Of a stretch of DNA of 51,902 bases, positions 1 through 6,700 are shown piece after piece (positions within the stretch are counted from its first letter, which is position 1; every line of letters starts with the position of its first letter). Source of the DNA: a bacterium (GTDB lineage: Bacteria; Acidobacteriota; Thermoanaerobaculia; Multivoradales; J023); NCBI GenBank assembly GCA_024226315.1, contig JAAELT010000389.1, forward strand, positions 1 to 51,902, written 5' to 3'. The notes under the pieces are model-generated. The model was not told where the DNA came from, did not search any database, and saw only the letters and a list, made by a program, of their open reading frames with translations. The position numbers and the translations under genes were made by a program.

Positions 1-252
1 ATCGGCTCCCCGCTCGAGCATCTAGGCGAAGTCCGGGGCGCGGTGTTCAGTGGCGACGACACCCGCGCCCTGACCTGGGGCGAGGACAACACGGCGCGGT
101 TGTGGGATGCCGCCACCGGCCTGGCGATCCGTCCCCCGCTCGAGCATCTGAGCGAAGTCCGGGGCGCGGTGTTCAGTGGCGACGACACCCGCGCCCTGAC
201 CTGGGGCGAGGACAACACGGCGCGGTTGTGGGATACCGCCACCGGCCTGGCA
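1..252 (+). repeat. Tandem 126-bp near-identical WD40-blade repeat
   Basis: The segment from base 1 and the segment from base 127 match over about 126 bp with only a few substitutions (for example CTAGGC versus CTGAGC, and ATCGGCTCC versus ATCCGTCCC). The period equals one 42-residue WD40 blade. Such near identity at the DNA level points to recent duplication or gene conversion of blades. Confidence 0.85.
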
Positions 253-570
253 ATCGGCCCCCCGGTGGAGCGTCGGTACTGGCCCAGCGGCGCGGTGTTT
301 GCCGGTCACGGTCGCCGCGTGTGGGATGGTGGGGCTGACCTTGATCTTCCTTCAGAAGTCGTCGTACTTCAGGCACGTGCTATCACCGGCACCGAATTGG
401 TGCCCCAGAACCGAGAGACGAAAACGATCGAGCCGAGGCGCTGGCGCCAGATCAGAGACGACTGGGAGGACAGTGGTCGTTCCCATTACAGAGTTTGCCA
501 GTACCCGCGATACAACCTGTGGCGCCGCTTCCACATCGAGGAGGCGGAAGAGATCCGCTCTCTCAAGTAG
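1..570 (+). CDS. WD40-repeat protein, C-terminal part (5' truncated by the window)
   Basis: The frame is open from base 1, so the gene starts outside the window; 189 codons are visible. The first part consists of WD40 blades with the motifs RALTWGEDNTARLWD and TGLAI, typical of bacterial beta-propellers used as protein-interaction modules. Two blades are almost identical in DNA (126-bp unit, 42 residues). After the last blade comes a non-repeat tail of about 80 residues rich in Arg, Trp and Tyr. Tails like this end large STAND-type NACHT or NB-ARC/WD40 proteins, so this may be the end of such a signalling ATPase, but the ATPase part is not visible and a kinase-WD40 protein is equally possible. 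Seen: repeats and stop codon. Inferred: the parent architecture. Confidence 0.8.
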   Translation: MGSPLEHLGEVRGAVFSGDDTRALTWGEDNTARLWDAATGLAIRPPLEHLSEVRGAVFSGDDTRALTWGEDNTARLWDTATGLAIGPPVERRYWPSGAVFAGHGRRVWDGGADLDLPSEVVVLQARAITGTELVPQNRETKTIEPRRWRQIRDDWEDSGRSHYRVCQYPRYNLWRRFHIEEAEEIRSLK

Positions 571-708
571 ATGATTGTTGAGCCTCTATGAGCGCGGCGC
601 CGAATGGTACGCAGTTTCTATGAAGTACGTACCATATAGCGCCGTCCTCGAGAGGCCCCTACACGAGCATCGAAATCCACGGTCCCGATGCCGCGGCCAC
701 TCGTTGCT

Positions 709-921
709 TCACCAACTGCTTGTCTCGAGCCAGTCGAGAACCTCGTCCAGGTCGAGGCTCTTGGCGCGATCCTCCAGGTAGTCCAGGGTCTTCGGGCGTG
801 GATCATCCAGGTTCACACCGCGGTCGAAGAAGGTGTCGACCCGGCAGTAACGCTGTCCTAGCAACTGTTTGCACTGATAGTGGGCGACTCCCATGACTCC
901 GCCGATCATCAGACCGATCAT
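709..921 (-). CDS. Possible small hypothetical protein or gene remnant
   Basis: A 70-codon minus-strand frame whose C-terminal two thirds have ordinary protein composition (DDPRPKTLDYLEDRAKSLDL, then DEVLDWLE) and could form helices. An inner start at 897 is preceded by CGGAG at short spacing. I do not recognise a family. It lies at the edge of a toxin-antitoxin-rich zone, so it could be a small accessory gene or the end of a decayed one. Evidence for translation is weak. Confidence 0.3.
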   Translation of the reverse strand: MIGLMIGGVMGVAHYQCKQLLGQRYCRVDTFFDRGVNLDDPRPKTLDYLEDRAKSLDLDEVLDWLETSSW

Positions 922-962
922 CGGCCGAGCCCACTGCCCCCAACCCAGCCGGCGTGGTGCCA

Positions 963-1023
963 GGGATGTCGGTCACGCCCAGGTGCCGGGGGCGTCGGTC
1001 AGCACGGGGATGTCGGTCACGCC
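963..1023. repeat. 17-bp direct repeat pair
   Basis: GGGATGTCGGTCACGCC occurs at 963-979 and again at 1007-1023, 44 bp apart, in non-coding DNA just upstream of the zeta-toxin gene. It may be a trace of a mobile element or a duplicated regulator site; nothing in the sequence decides between these. Confidence 0.6.
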
Positions 1024-1106
1024 AGCCCTGTCAAAGCTCCCCGAGTCTGGTTCCGGGCCGCCAGTAACCGCTGAAGCAGCTAGACTCCCCACCAGGACGC
1101 CACCGC

Positions 1107-1711
1107 ATGACCGTCGACAGCTCACCCAACCTCATCGCCCTCGCCGGCCCCAACGGTGCCGGCAAGTCCACCTCCGGCCCGGCCCTGCTCAAAGACACCC
1201 TTGGCATCACCGAGTTCGTCAACGCCGACCTCATCGCCCAAGGCCTCTCCCCCTTCGCCCCCGACCGAGCTGCCCTGGCCGCCGGCCGCATCATGCTCAC
1301 CCGCCTCCGCGAGCTCGCCGGCGGCGCGCCACTTTCGCCTTCGAGACCACGCTGGCCGGACGCGCCTACGCGCACTGGATCGCAGAGCTCCTCGAGAGCG
1401 GCTACCTCTTCCATGTCATCTTCCTGTGGCTACCCAGCCCCGAGCACGCCATCGGCCGCGTCGCCGACCGCGTCAGGCGCGGCGGCCACCACGTACCGGA
1501 CGAGATCGTACGCAGGCGGTATCATGTGGGCCTGAAGAACTTCCTCCGTCTCTACCAGCCCATGGCGACCACCTGGCGCCTCTACGACAACGCTGGCGCC
1601 AACTCGCCGGTGCTCGTAGCCAAAGGCGGCAAGGCGACCGAATCACGAATCTACGACTCATCGACCTGGCGCAGCGTAACCAAAGGCATGGACCATGAAG
1701 CCCGAGCCTGA
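1107..1711 (+). pseudogene. Zeta-toxin family ATPase/kinase, broken by a frameshift
   Basis: Zeta-family toxins phosphorylate UDP-N-acetylglucosamine or related sugars using a P-loop. The first frame (from ATG 1107) begins with the Walker A motif GPNGAGKST, followed by the family-typical segment ITEFVNADLIAQGLSPFAP. Near 1315-1328 the homology moves to another frame, continuing as ATFAFETTLAGR, then RVRRGGHHVPDEIVRRRY and LKNFLRLY, and ending at 1711. The shift equals loss of one base in a run of GGC/GCG triplets. Together the two frames give a full-length protein of about 200 residues. Either the gene is inactivated or this is a sequencing or assembly error; both halves are otherwise well preserved, which favours a recent event or an error. 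The next gene overlaps its end, as in a toxin-antitoxin pair. Confidence 0.8.
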
Positions 1712-1898
1712 TCAGGCCAAAGACGTTCTCGCCATCCTCCAGGACGACGCTCTGATCGGAGCGGCCCTCGAAAAGGCGGCGCGTCAGGCCATTCGCGAGC
1801 ACAAGGAAGAAGGTCTGCCGCTGGCCATGTGGCGCGACGGCAAGGTGGTATGGGTACCGGCCGAGGAGCTGGAGGCGAAGTTAGGCCGACAGCAATAA
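1695..1898 (+). CDS. Small partner protein of the zeta-like toxin (putative antitoxin)
   Basis: A 67-residue acidic and basic helical protein whose ATG lies 17 bases inside the end of the zeta-like gene, so the two are translationally linked. Its C-terminal half reads AMWRDGKVVWVPAEELEAKL, with the WRDGKVV core that I associate with small proteins encoded beside P-loop zeta-like toxins. The antitoxin role is inferred from size, overlap and pairing, not from a defined domain. It is intact although its neighbour is frameshifted, as expected if loss of the toxin is tolerated while the antitoxin persists. Confidence 0.6.
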   Translation: MKPEPDQAKDVLAILQDDALIGAALEKAARQAIREHKEEGLPLAMWRDGKVVWVPAEELEAKLGRQQ

Positions 1899-1965
1899 AG
1901 GGCTGCCTGGACCCGACAGAGAGCCGGAACCCGCTCGGTGGAACGCCGCTCAGCTGCTTCGCGCT

Positions 1966-2373
1966 CTATGCCGGGACGCCTCGCACGCCGGTCAGACCGG
2001 AGTCGAGAATCTGGGCGATGTCCCGATCCTTGGCCAGGAGCAGGGCGGAGTGCTCTTCGGTCAGACACACGATCAGGCAGTCGATCGTGGAACGAATCGT
2101 GATGCCCCGCGCCCGCAGATCGCGGTACAGAGCAGCGGCCGCGAAGTAGGTGTCCGGCTCTCGCGGCACGAGACATTCCATGTCCCGGAAGTGACTCTCC
2201 AACTCCGGCAGGGTGTCGACCCTACGGATGCCCTGGAAGAACTCCGCGATCACCACACCGCAAGTGAGAATCTCCACCTCGTCGTCGAGCAAGCGGGCCA
2301 GTGCCTCCGCCTCTCTGCTCGGGTACTCGTTGAAGAAGTCGACCCACACCGAGGTGTCGACGAGGACCTTCAT
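1966..2373 (-). CDS. vapC: VapC-type PIN-domain ribonuclease toxin
   Basis: This 135-residue protein has the features of a PIN-domain endoribonuclease, the toxin of type II VapBC modules, which cleaves tRNA or other RNA. The N-terminus MKVLVDTSVWVDFF carries the first catalytic Asp (residue 6), the segment CGVVIAEFFQGI supplies the conserved Glu, and STIDCLIVCLTEE plus the later LLAKDRDIAQI give the remaining acidic positions. The length is normal. Its ATG overlaps the stop codon of the upstream antitoxin gene by four bases (ATGA), so the two are coupled. The exact RNA target cannot be read from the sequence. Confidence 0.92.
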   Translation of the reverse strand: MKVLVDTSVWVDFFNEYPSREAEALARLLDDEVEILTCGVVIAEFFQGIRRVDTLPELESHFRDMECLVPREPDTYFAAAALYRDLRARGITIRSTIDCLIVCLTEEHSALLLAKDRDIAQILDSGLTGVRGVPA

Positions 2374-2564
2374 CGGCGTTTGCGCAGCTGGTCGATGTCA
2401 CCCTCCCACTCCACCTTTCCCCGCAGCTCGAGCAGCCTCTTGCGACGTTTGCCGCGAGCGAACTTGCGAAGGGCCTCGTTGACCATCTCGGTCTTGGTGA
2501 AACCCTCGGCATAGGCCATCGCTTCCTCCAGGGCGCGGTCGTCGAGATTCAAGGTCGTGCGCAT
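2370..2564 (-). CDS. vapB: VapB-type antitoxin
   Basis: A 64-residue protein starting MRTTLNLDDRALEEAM, typical of the VapB antitoxin family: an N-terminal ribbon-helix-helix-like DNA-binding part and a C-terminal tail (KVEWEGDIDQL) that should wrap the PIN toxin. It is the first gene of the module, with a good ribosome-binding site (AGGAGG, about 7 bases before the ATG). The encoded pair is expected to repress its own promoter, which I place at 2584-2612. ATGA overlap with vapC ensures that toxin is made after antitoxin. Confidence 0.9.
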   Translation of the reverse strand: MRTTLNLDDRALEEAMAYAEGFTKTEMVNEALRKFARGKRRKRLLELRGKVEWEGDIDQLRKRR

Positions 2565-2583
2565 GGTCTGCCTCCTGCTGCAT

Positions 2584-2612
2584 ACGATAACCCTCTATCA
2601 GGTGCTCGTCAA
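2584..2612 (-). promoter_or_regulatory. Putative sigma-70-type promoter of vapBC
   Basis: Read on the minus strand, TTGACG (2612-2607) is followed after 17 bases by TATCGT (2589-2584), about 20 bases before the vapB start codon. The -35 is near consensus and the spacing ideal; the -10 has two mismatches. Autoregulation by VapBC at this site is expected for the family but not shown here. Confidence 0.55.
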
Positions 2613-2762
2613 CGCATATGTCCCGGTAAGCCGGGGTCGGCGGGTTGGCTCGGATCACCGCCATCGTTCTCCTGCTCGCGACGCGCGTTACGGCGACCAC
2701 CCGCCGAGATCGCCGCGTTCCCGCGTTCGCCTTCCGGCATGGCGGCTCGTAGAATCACCTCC

Positions 2763-3644
2763 ATGCCCCGATACGCCAGCCGCCTGATCAAGGCGCTCCG
2801 CAAGTACGAGAAGCGCAAGGTCGTGGATCTCGCCGAGTTCCGCTCGGCGAGGGCCGAGGCCGCGGAGCTCACCGAAGAGGTGACCTCGGACGATCTCCTG
2901 GCAGGGCTCGAGCCGGAGCACAGGCTGCTCGCGGCTGCGCACAATCTGTTGAGCGTGCAGTTCGAGATGATCGCCCAGTTGCCGGAGATGCATCGCTTCG
3001 CAGACGCGTTCGCGGACGCCGAGGAGGAGTATCATCCCGCAGGCCCGCCGATCAGCCCGCTCACCGCGTCCTACTTCAACAACTGGGCCTTCTACGATCT
3101 CGCCTTCGGCTTGCAACGAGAGTCGATCGCCACCTGCGTAATCGCCGTCGGCAAGGCAATGAGGATCGATCCGACCTTATTGGCGGCATGGTCGGCACTC
3201 GAGCGCAGCCGCCTCGGCCTCTGGCTGCACGACGGGTTGGAGGGCGAGCGAGTGATTCTGCGCGAGCTGGTGACCGACGTCACCTGGCGGTGTGCCGTGC
3301 CCGCCGGCTACCGGGGTACCGAAGGCGAGCTGTGGTTGGCGCGCGTCGTGCCGCCACCGGGCTCCGAAGTAGCCGTGGTGTTCATTACGCCTTACGTAGT
3401 CCTGTCACCGGAGATCGCGGAGTGGCTCGCCTACCTGGACCGGACCCTGCCGAAGGTGTCGGGCAAGAAGGACCGGCGCGCCGCGTACGAGCACCTGATG
3501 AAATACGGGCTGTCCAGGTCCTACTGGAACGAGCACATCCTCGAAGCCTACGTCAACCACCGGCCGGACGTGATCTTCCTGAAAGGTCTTCCCGACGTCG
3601 AGGAGAGCCGCCCGCACTCCCGGGCGAATCGCGACCGCTGGTAG
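2763..3644 (+). CDS. Conserved hypothetical protein, about 293 residues
   Basis: I do not recognise a named family. The protein starts MPRYASRLIKALRKYEKRKV (an in-frame ATG at 2739 would add eight residues; neither has a clear ribosome-binding site). It has no signal peptide or membrane segment. The middle contains NNWAFYDLAFGLQRESIATC and a helical MRIDPTLLAAWSALERSRLG, the latter suggesting TPR-like helices; the C-terminal part has SRSYWNEHILEAYVNHRPDV. The even composition and the lack of a convincing overlapping frame make it a real gene. It stands alone between vapBC and a decayed Rpn-like gene, so context says little about function. Confidence 0.75.
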   Translation: MPRYASRLIKALRKYEKRKVVDLAEFRSARAEAAELTEEVTSDDLLAGLEPEHRLLAAAHNLLSVQFEMIAQLPEMHRFADAFADAEEEYHPAGPPISPLTASYFNNWAFYDLAFGLQRESIATCVIAVGKAMRIDPTLLAAWSALERSRLGLWLHDGLEGERVILRELVTDVTWRCAVPAGYRGTEGELWLARVVPPPGSEVAVVFITPYVVLSPEIAEWLAYLDRTLPKVSGKKDRRAAYEHLMKYGLSRSYWNEHILEAYVNHRPDVIFLKGLPDVEESRPHSRANRDRW

Positions 3645-3649
3645 GAGGA

Positions 3650-3840
3650 TAAGCGGATCGCCAGATCCCGCAGGGCCTCAAGGTGGCCCTCTTCCCTGCC
3701 AGCCTCGACTCCACCTCTGGCGACCACCATAGATCACCGGCGGCAGCACCGCCGGCAGCAGCCTGTGCTCCTCCCCAGGGTGACAGCTCTTTGAGCAGGC
3801 TCTCGTAGAGCAGGGCTTCGGTGTCGACCGGCTGGAGCGG
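3650..3840 (-). pseudogene. Remnant of an Rpn/DUF4351-like nuclease gene
   Basis: Three short segments in different minus-strand frames line up with parts of Rpn-family (PD-(D/E)XK, transposase-related recombination nuclease) proteins in the correct order: ALLYESLLKEL (about 3793-3825), EHRLLPAVLPPVIYGGRQRW (about 3711-3770), and EAGREEGHLEALRDLAIRL (about 3655-3711). Frameshifts separate them and no single frame spans the region, so this is decayed. Assignment rests on my recognition of the LPPVIY and EAGREEG...ALRDL patterns; no alignment was possible. Confidence 0.45.
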
Positions 3841-3869
3841 CCGGCCGCCGGCTCCGAGTCTCGTAGAAG

Positions 3870-4142
3870 TCAGTGGACGACTCGGTCGTGCCCGGCCGAG
3901 CCCACCAGAGACCAGGTCTGCTCGGTCGTGTCGTGTCTCAGCAGGTACGTGAAGCCGTCGTCGCCCGCGACCTTGAAGTAGCGATGTTCCGGAGCCAACC
4001 AGGCGTCGACGACTTCGACCACCTCCACCACCCCGCGGCCGCCTACGGAGAACCGGCGCGGCGTCTCCTCGCCGCGGTAGCCCGCGTAGCACTCGACCCG
4101 GATCGCTTTCTCGACTTCTGCATTCTCGACATTGAGAGCCAT
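3870..4142 (-). CDS. Small conserved hypothetical protein
   Basis: A 90-residue protein starting MALNVENAEVEKAIRVECYA. This start is preferred over longer ones because GGAGGG lies about seven bases upstream. The body contains ECYAGYRGEETPRRF, a stretch of beta-forming residues, and APEHRYFKVAGDDGFTYLLR, a pattern I have seen in short uncharacterised cytosolic proteins of Acidobacteriota and deltaproteobacteria. It is the last gene of a three-gene minus-strand operon after a lipoprotein and a secreted protein (16-base gap). It lacks a signal peptide. Function unknown. Confidence 0.75.
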   Translation of the reverse strand: MALNVENAEVEKAIRVECYAGYRGEETPRRFSVGGRGVVEVVEVVDAWLAPEHRYFKVAGDDGFTYLLRHDTTEQTWSLVGSAGHDRVVH

Positions 4143-4158
4143 GGCAGTCCCTCCGAGG

Positions 4159-4470
4159 CTACTCCGGTTCCTCCTCTGGTAGGGGTATCGGCTCGTCAGC
4201 CGCAGCCGTTTTCCTTGCCGGGGCCTCTTCGCGGTCATCGAGATCCGCGAGCATTGCCGAGGCACGCGGATCGCCGGGATCCGCCTCCAGCACTTCCTCC
4301 GGTAAGGGCTGAGGCTCGGTGGCCTTCAGAGCCTCGTCCCCAGCCGCCGCCGGCTGGTCCAGATCCTCCAGCATCGCCGACTCCGGCTCTCCAGTCCCCT
4401 TCCCGCAGCCCGCGACCGCGAGCCCCAGGATGCATACCAACAGGGTCAACGTACGAATACTGTCTCGCAT
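4159..4470 (-). CDS. Small putative lipoprotein with an internal repeat
   Basis: The ATG at 4470 has a strong ribosome-binding site (AAGGAGG) and starts MRDSIRTLTLLVCILGLAVA followed by GCG, i.e. a signal sequence with lipobox LAVAGC and a lipidated Cys at about residue 22. The 80-residue mature part is acidic and carries two imperfect repeats, SAMLEDLDQPAA and SAMLADLDDREE, and also two PLPEE motifs. It probably sits on the inner or outer membrane surface. It is the middle gene of a tight operon (25-base and 16-base gaps). No domain was recognised. Confidence 0.75.
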   Translation of the reverse strand: MRDSIRTLTLLVCILGLAVAGCGKGTGEPESAMLEDLDQPAAAGDEALKATEPQPLPEEVLEADPGDPRASAMLADLDDREEAPARKTAAADEPIPLPEEEPE

Positions 4471-4495
4471 CTTGGAATCCTCCTTCAGTCTCGAG

Positions 4496-4969
4496 CTACG
4501 ACCGGTTGAAGTAGTTGGACGAGGCGTAGTCCCTACGCCCCGGATCACGGAAGTCGGTCCACATCCAGACCCAGAGCTGGCCGGGCCGGACCCGGGACAT
4601 CCTGGCATAGACGTATCGCTTGGCGAATCCCTGGTCGTACTCGGCGTAGACGTAGCCGCTCTCGAGCCGACGGGCGCCGACCTCGCCCCAGTCGCAGTCG
4701 GTGGGGTGGCACTTGCCGTAGAGGTGGACGTACCACGGAGGACCCGGCGGGTAGAGCTGGCCGTTCAGGACCAGGTCCTGGCAAACGAAGCGCAGATTCG
4801 CGCGGGTCAAACCGCGGGTGTTGGGGTCGACGTTGGTCCAGTTGCCGTCCTCCTGCTGGGCGGCGCACAAAGCCTCGACCAGCACCGGCGAGCTGACTGC
4901 GAGCACCGTCACCAAGACCAGCAAGAGTCCAAGGCGTAGTACTCGCGAATTGAAACTCATCGCGTACAT
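4496..4969 (-). CDS. Secreted hypothetical protein
   Basis: A 157-residue protein with an N-terminal signal peptide (VLRLGLLLVLVTVLAVSSPV, cleavage near residue 33). GGAGGTG just upstream of ATG 4969 supports this start. The mature part is rich in Trp, Tyr and Cys: NVDPNTRGLTRANLRFVCQD, GKCHPTDCDWGEVGARRL, and QLWVWMWTDFRDPGRRDY. I recognise this as a secreted family found in Acidobacteriota and some other phyla, without known activity; the four Cys after cleavage could form disulfides. It heads an operon with a lipoprotein and a small cytosolic protein. Confidence 0.75.
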   Translation of the reverse strand: MYAMSFNSRVLRLGLLLVLVTVLAVSSPVLVEALCAAQQEDGNWTNVDPNTRGLTRANLRFVCQDLVLNGQLYPPGPPWYVHLYGKCHPTDCDWGEVGARRLESGYVYAEYDQGFAKRYVYARMSRVRPGQLWVWMWTDFRDPGRRDYASSNYFNRS

Positions 4970-5199
4970 TCTTCACCTCCGATAGATCTATGGCCCGCGA
5001 CGGACCTGGCGACGAACAGAACCCAGGCAGCTGGACGAGCTGCCGGCGACGTGGTCGCACATGGCGTAGACGCGGAACCGATTGACAACAAAGCTCCGCT
5101 GGGAGCCACTTCTCAGTCTAGAGAGATCCCATCACTTCGCTCAGGGGTTAGTCACCGACTCTCCAGAGCACCGACTCCGAGGTCAATGACGCCAGGCGA

Positions 5200-5228
5200 T
5201 TGACGCCTTGACGTCAAGACGCTATGAT
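5200..5228 (+). promoter_or_regulatory. Promoter of the relBE-like module, driving a leaderless transcript
   Basis: TTGACG (5200-5205) and TATGAT (5223-5228) are separated by exactly 17 bases. The antitoxin ATG is at 5235, only six bases after the -10, so transcription should start at or next to the ATG and give a leaderless mRNA. No Shine-Dalgarno sequence can lie between promoter and start, which agrees. Confidence 0.75.
5207..5218. promoter_or_regulatory. Perfect 12-bp palindrome in the promoter spacer: probable antitoxin operator
   Basis: CTTGACGTCAAG is a perfect palindrome located between the -35 and -10 elements of the module promoter; a further TTGACG half-site overlaps the -35 nine bases away. 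A ribbon-helix-helix antitoxin bound here would block RNA polymerase, the usual autoregulation of such modules. Confidence 0.7.
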
Positions 5229-5234
5229 GACCCC

Positions 5235-5468
5235 ATGACTGCCGTGACCAAAAGAGCGACTGTCTACTTCGATTCGGAGCTGCACAGGGCGCTGCGCCTG
5301 AAAGCCGTGGAGACAGATCGGAGCATGTCCGACCTGGTCAACGAGGCCGTCAAGCTGACGCTTGCCGAGGATGCGGAGGACCTCGCCGCGTTCGAGGAAC
5401 GTGCTCACGAGGCGAACCTGCCCTTCGAGAGCGTGGTCAAGGACCTCAAGCGGCGTGGCAAGATTTGA
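5235..5468 (+). CDS. relB: Ribbon-helix-helix antitoxin of a RelBE/ParDE-type module
   Basis: A 77-residue protein starting MTAVTKRATVYFDSELHRAL: a short beta-strand (ATVYF), then two helices with TDRSMSDLVNEAVKLTL, typical of CopG/RHH DNA-binding antitoxins. The acidic tail LAAFEERAHEANLPFESVVK is the part expected to bind the toxin. Start 5235 is chosen over an upstream ATG at 5208 because that one lies inside the promoter. The toxin gene begins 14 bases before this gene ends. The symbol is by type; ParD would be equally fair. Confidence 0.85.
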   Translation: MTAVTKRATVYFDSELHRALRLKAVETDRSMSDLVNEAVKLTLAEDAEDLAAFEERAHEANLPFESVVKDLKRRGKI

Positions 5469-5724
5469 GATCCTGATAAAGGCTTCGGCGGCCAAAGAGC
5501 TCGAGGCGATCTCGCGAAAGAAGGACCGCCAACGAATCACCCGGAAGATTCGTGCCCTGGCGACCGATCCGCGCCCACCGGGGTGTCAAAAGCTCTCTGG
5601 CCGCGATCGGTATCGGATTCGCCAGGGCGTGTATCGAATCGTCTACTCGATCGAAGATGAGCGTTTGATCGTCTACGTGGTGAAGGTGGGTCATCGCAAG
5701 GACGTCTATCGCGGCACTCTCTGA
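5455..5724 (+). CDS. relE: RelE/ParE-family toxin
   Basis: An 89-residue protein in the frame GTG 5455: VARFEILIKASAAKELEAIS, then RIRALATDPRPPGCQKLSG, RYRIRQGVYRIVYSIEDE and VVKVGHRKDVYR. These are the classic RelE elements: K-x-L-x(n)-YRIR-x-G-x-YRIVY and the C-terminal H-R-x-x-VY. RelE toxins cleave ribosome-bound mRNA. The GTG start, overlapping the antitoxin gene by 14 bases, gives the usual RelE length; a longer ORF start inside the antitoxin gene is unlikely. Confidence 0.9.
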   Translation: MARFEILIKASAAKELEAISRKKDRQRITRKIRALATDPRPPGCQKLSGRDRYRIRQGVYRIVYSIEDERLIVYVVKVGHRKDVYRGTL

Positions 5725-5850
5725 GGACCGGTCAGAAGGACTGGGCGTAACGAACCGCGACGCTTCGACCCGAGAGCGACCGCGACCGAGGTCCACCGGG
5801 CCGCGCCGGACCGACCAGCAACCACGGTTTCGGCGTGGTATCTTCGTATC

Positions 5851-6219
5851 ATGGCCGAGTTCGATTCCTATATCCGCGGTTGGCGCGAGCGCTGGCGGCA
5901 GCAGCGCCGAGCCGACGCCGAGGCGGCCCGGCAGGCACAGCAGACCGCCGAGCGCCTGGCGCGGCTGTTGCGGGATCGCTACGGAGCGCGCCGTGTAATC
6001 CTGGTGGGCTCGCTGGCACGCGGCGAGTTCGGCGTCGGTTCGGACATCGACTTCGCCGCCGAGGGGATCCCGGACGAAGTTTTCTTTCGCGCTGGGGCCG
6101 ACCTCGACGCATCCGCCGGCGGGCTCCATGTCGATCTGGTGCCGATCGAATCCGCCGAACCGGCGTTCCTCGCCCACATGGCGGCCGAAGGAGTCGTGCT
6201 CCATGACGCGAGCCACTGA
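5851..6219 (+). CDS. mntA: MNT-domain nucleotidyltransferase (MntA-type antitoxin)
   Basis: A 122-residue protein with a charged N-terminal helix (WRERWRQQRRADAEAARQAQ) followed by a minimal nucleotidyltransferase core: LVGSLARGEFGVGSDIDFA gives the GSxxRG(x)nSDID signature, and LHVDLVPIES gives the third catalytic Asp. In MntA/HepT modules this enzyme AMPylates and silences the HEPN ribonuclease toxin. The downstream HEPN-like gene overlaps by 17 bases, which supports the pairing. Confidence 0.85.
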   Translation: MAEFDSYIRGWRERWRQQRRADAEAARQAQQTAERLARLLRDRYGARRVILVGSLARGEFGVGSDIDFAAEGIPDEVFFRAGADLDASAGGLHVDLVPIESAEPAFLAHMAAEGVVLHDASH

Positions 6220-6700
6220 GCCCGGCGAGCGGTTCGTCCGGCTGGCGGCCGCGGTTCGCCAGCAGCGCGAGCAGATCGCGCGCATCGTCGTCGAGGCCCT
6301 GGAGGCATCGACCGAATTCGCCGAGAAGGCGCCGCAGGTGCTGGAGCTGCGTGGGATCGGCGCCATCCTTCACGATTTTTACACCGGCATCGAGCACCTG
6401 TTCGAGAAGATCGCCCCGGAGCTCAACGGCGGACTACCGGCCGGTGCGTCGTGGCACCGCGAGCTGCTGGAGAATATGGCCCTGGACCTGCCAGGCGTCA
6501 GGCCGCCCGTGCTGGGTTCCGAGACGGTCCATGCCCTGGGGGAGTTCCTGCGCTTCCGGCACCTCTTCCGCAACCTCTATGGCTTCAAGCTGGAGTGGAC
6601 ACGGATCCGAAGCCTCCTGGACCGGCTGCCGGAAACCTGGAAGGCGGTTGAGGCCGATCTCGACCGCTTCCTGGCTTTTCTCGACGCTGCCGGTGATTGA
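6203..6700 (+). CDS. hepT: HepT-like HEPN-domain protein (putative toxin)
   Basis: A 165-residue all-helical protein (start MTRATEPGE at 6203, overlapping the nucleotidyltransferase gene by 17 bases). Features: ELRGIGAILHDFYTGIEHLF, SWHRELLENMALDLPGVRP, and FLRFRHLFRNLYGFKLEW. The last is the place where HepT/HEPN proteins carry the Rx4H ribonuclease motif; in relatives I recall FRHxFRH, while here the last position is Asn (RHLFRN). If that alignment is right, the catalytic His is replaced. The 3' end is overlapped on the opposite strand by the extended RES-domain frame. Confidence 0.75.
   Translation: MTRATEPGERFVRLAAAVRQQREQIARIVVEALEASTEFAEKAPQVLELRGIGAILHDFYTGIEHLFEKIAPELNGGLPAGASWHRELLENMALDLPGVRPPVLGSETVHALGEFLRFRHLFRNLYGFKLEWTRIRSLLDRLPETWKAVEADLDRFLAFLDAAGD

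Larger units (their letters stand above)
571..1106. other. Intergenic stretch without a convincing gene
   Basis: About 535 bases separate the WD40 gene from the zeta-toxin gene. The only candidate is a 70-codon minus-strand frame (listed separately). The frames on the plus strand are rich in Pro, Arg and Ser and look like shadows. The stretch also holds a 17-bp direct repeat at 963-979 and 1007-1023. No terminator or RNA gene was recognised. Confidence 0.6.

Noticed and set aside
1878..1884. GTTAGGC within the zeta partner gene, resembling an attC R' core
   Set aside because: It lies inside coding sequence and no complementary arm occurs at attC distance, so it is a chance match.
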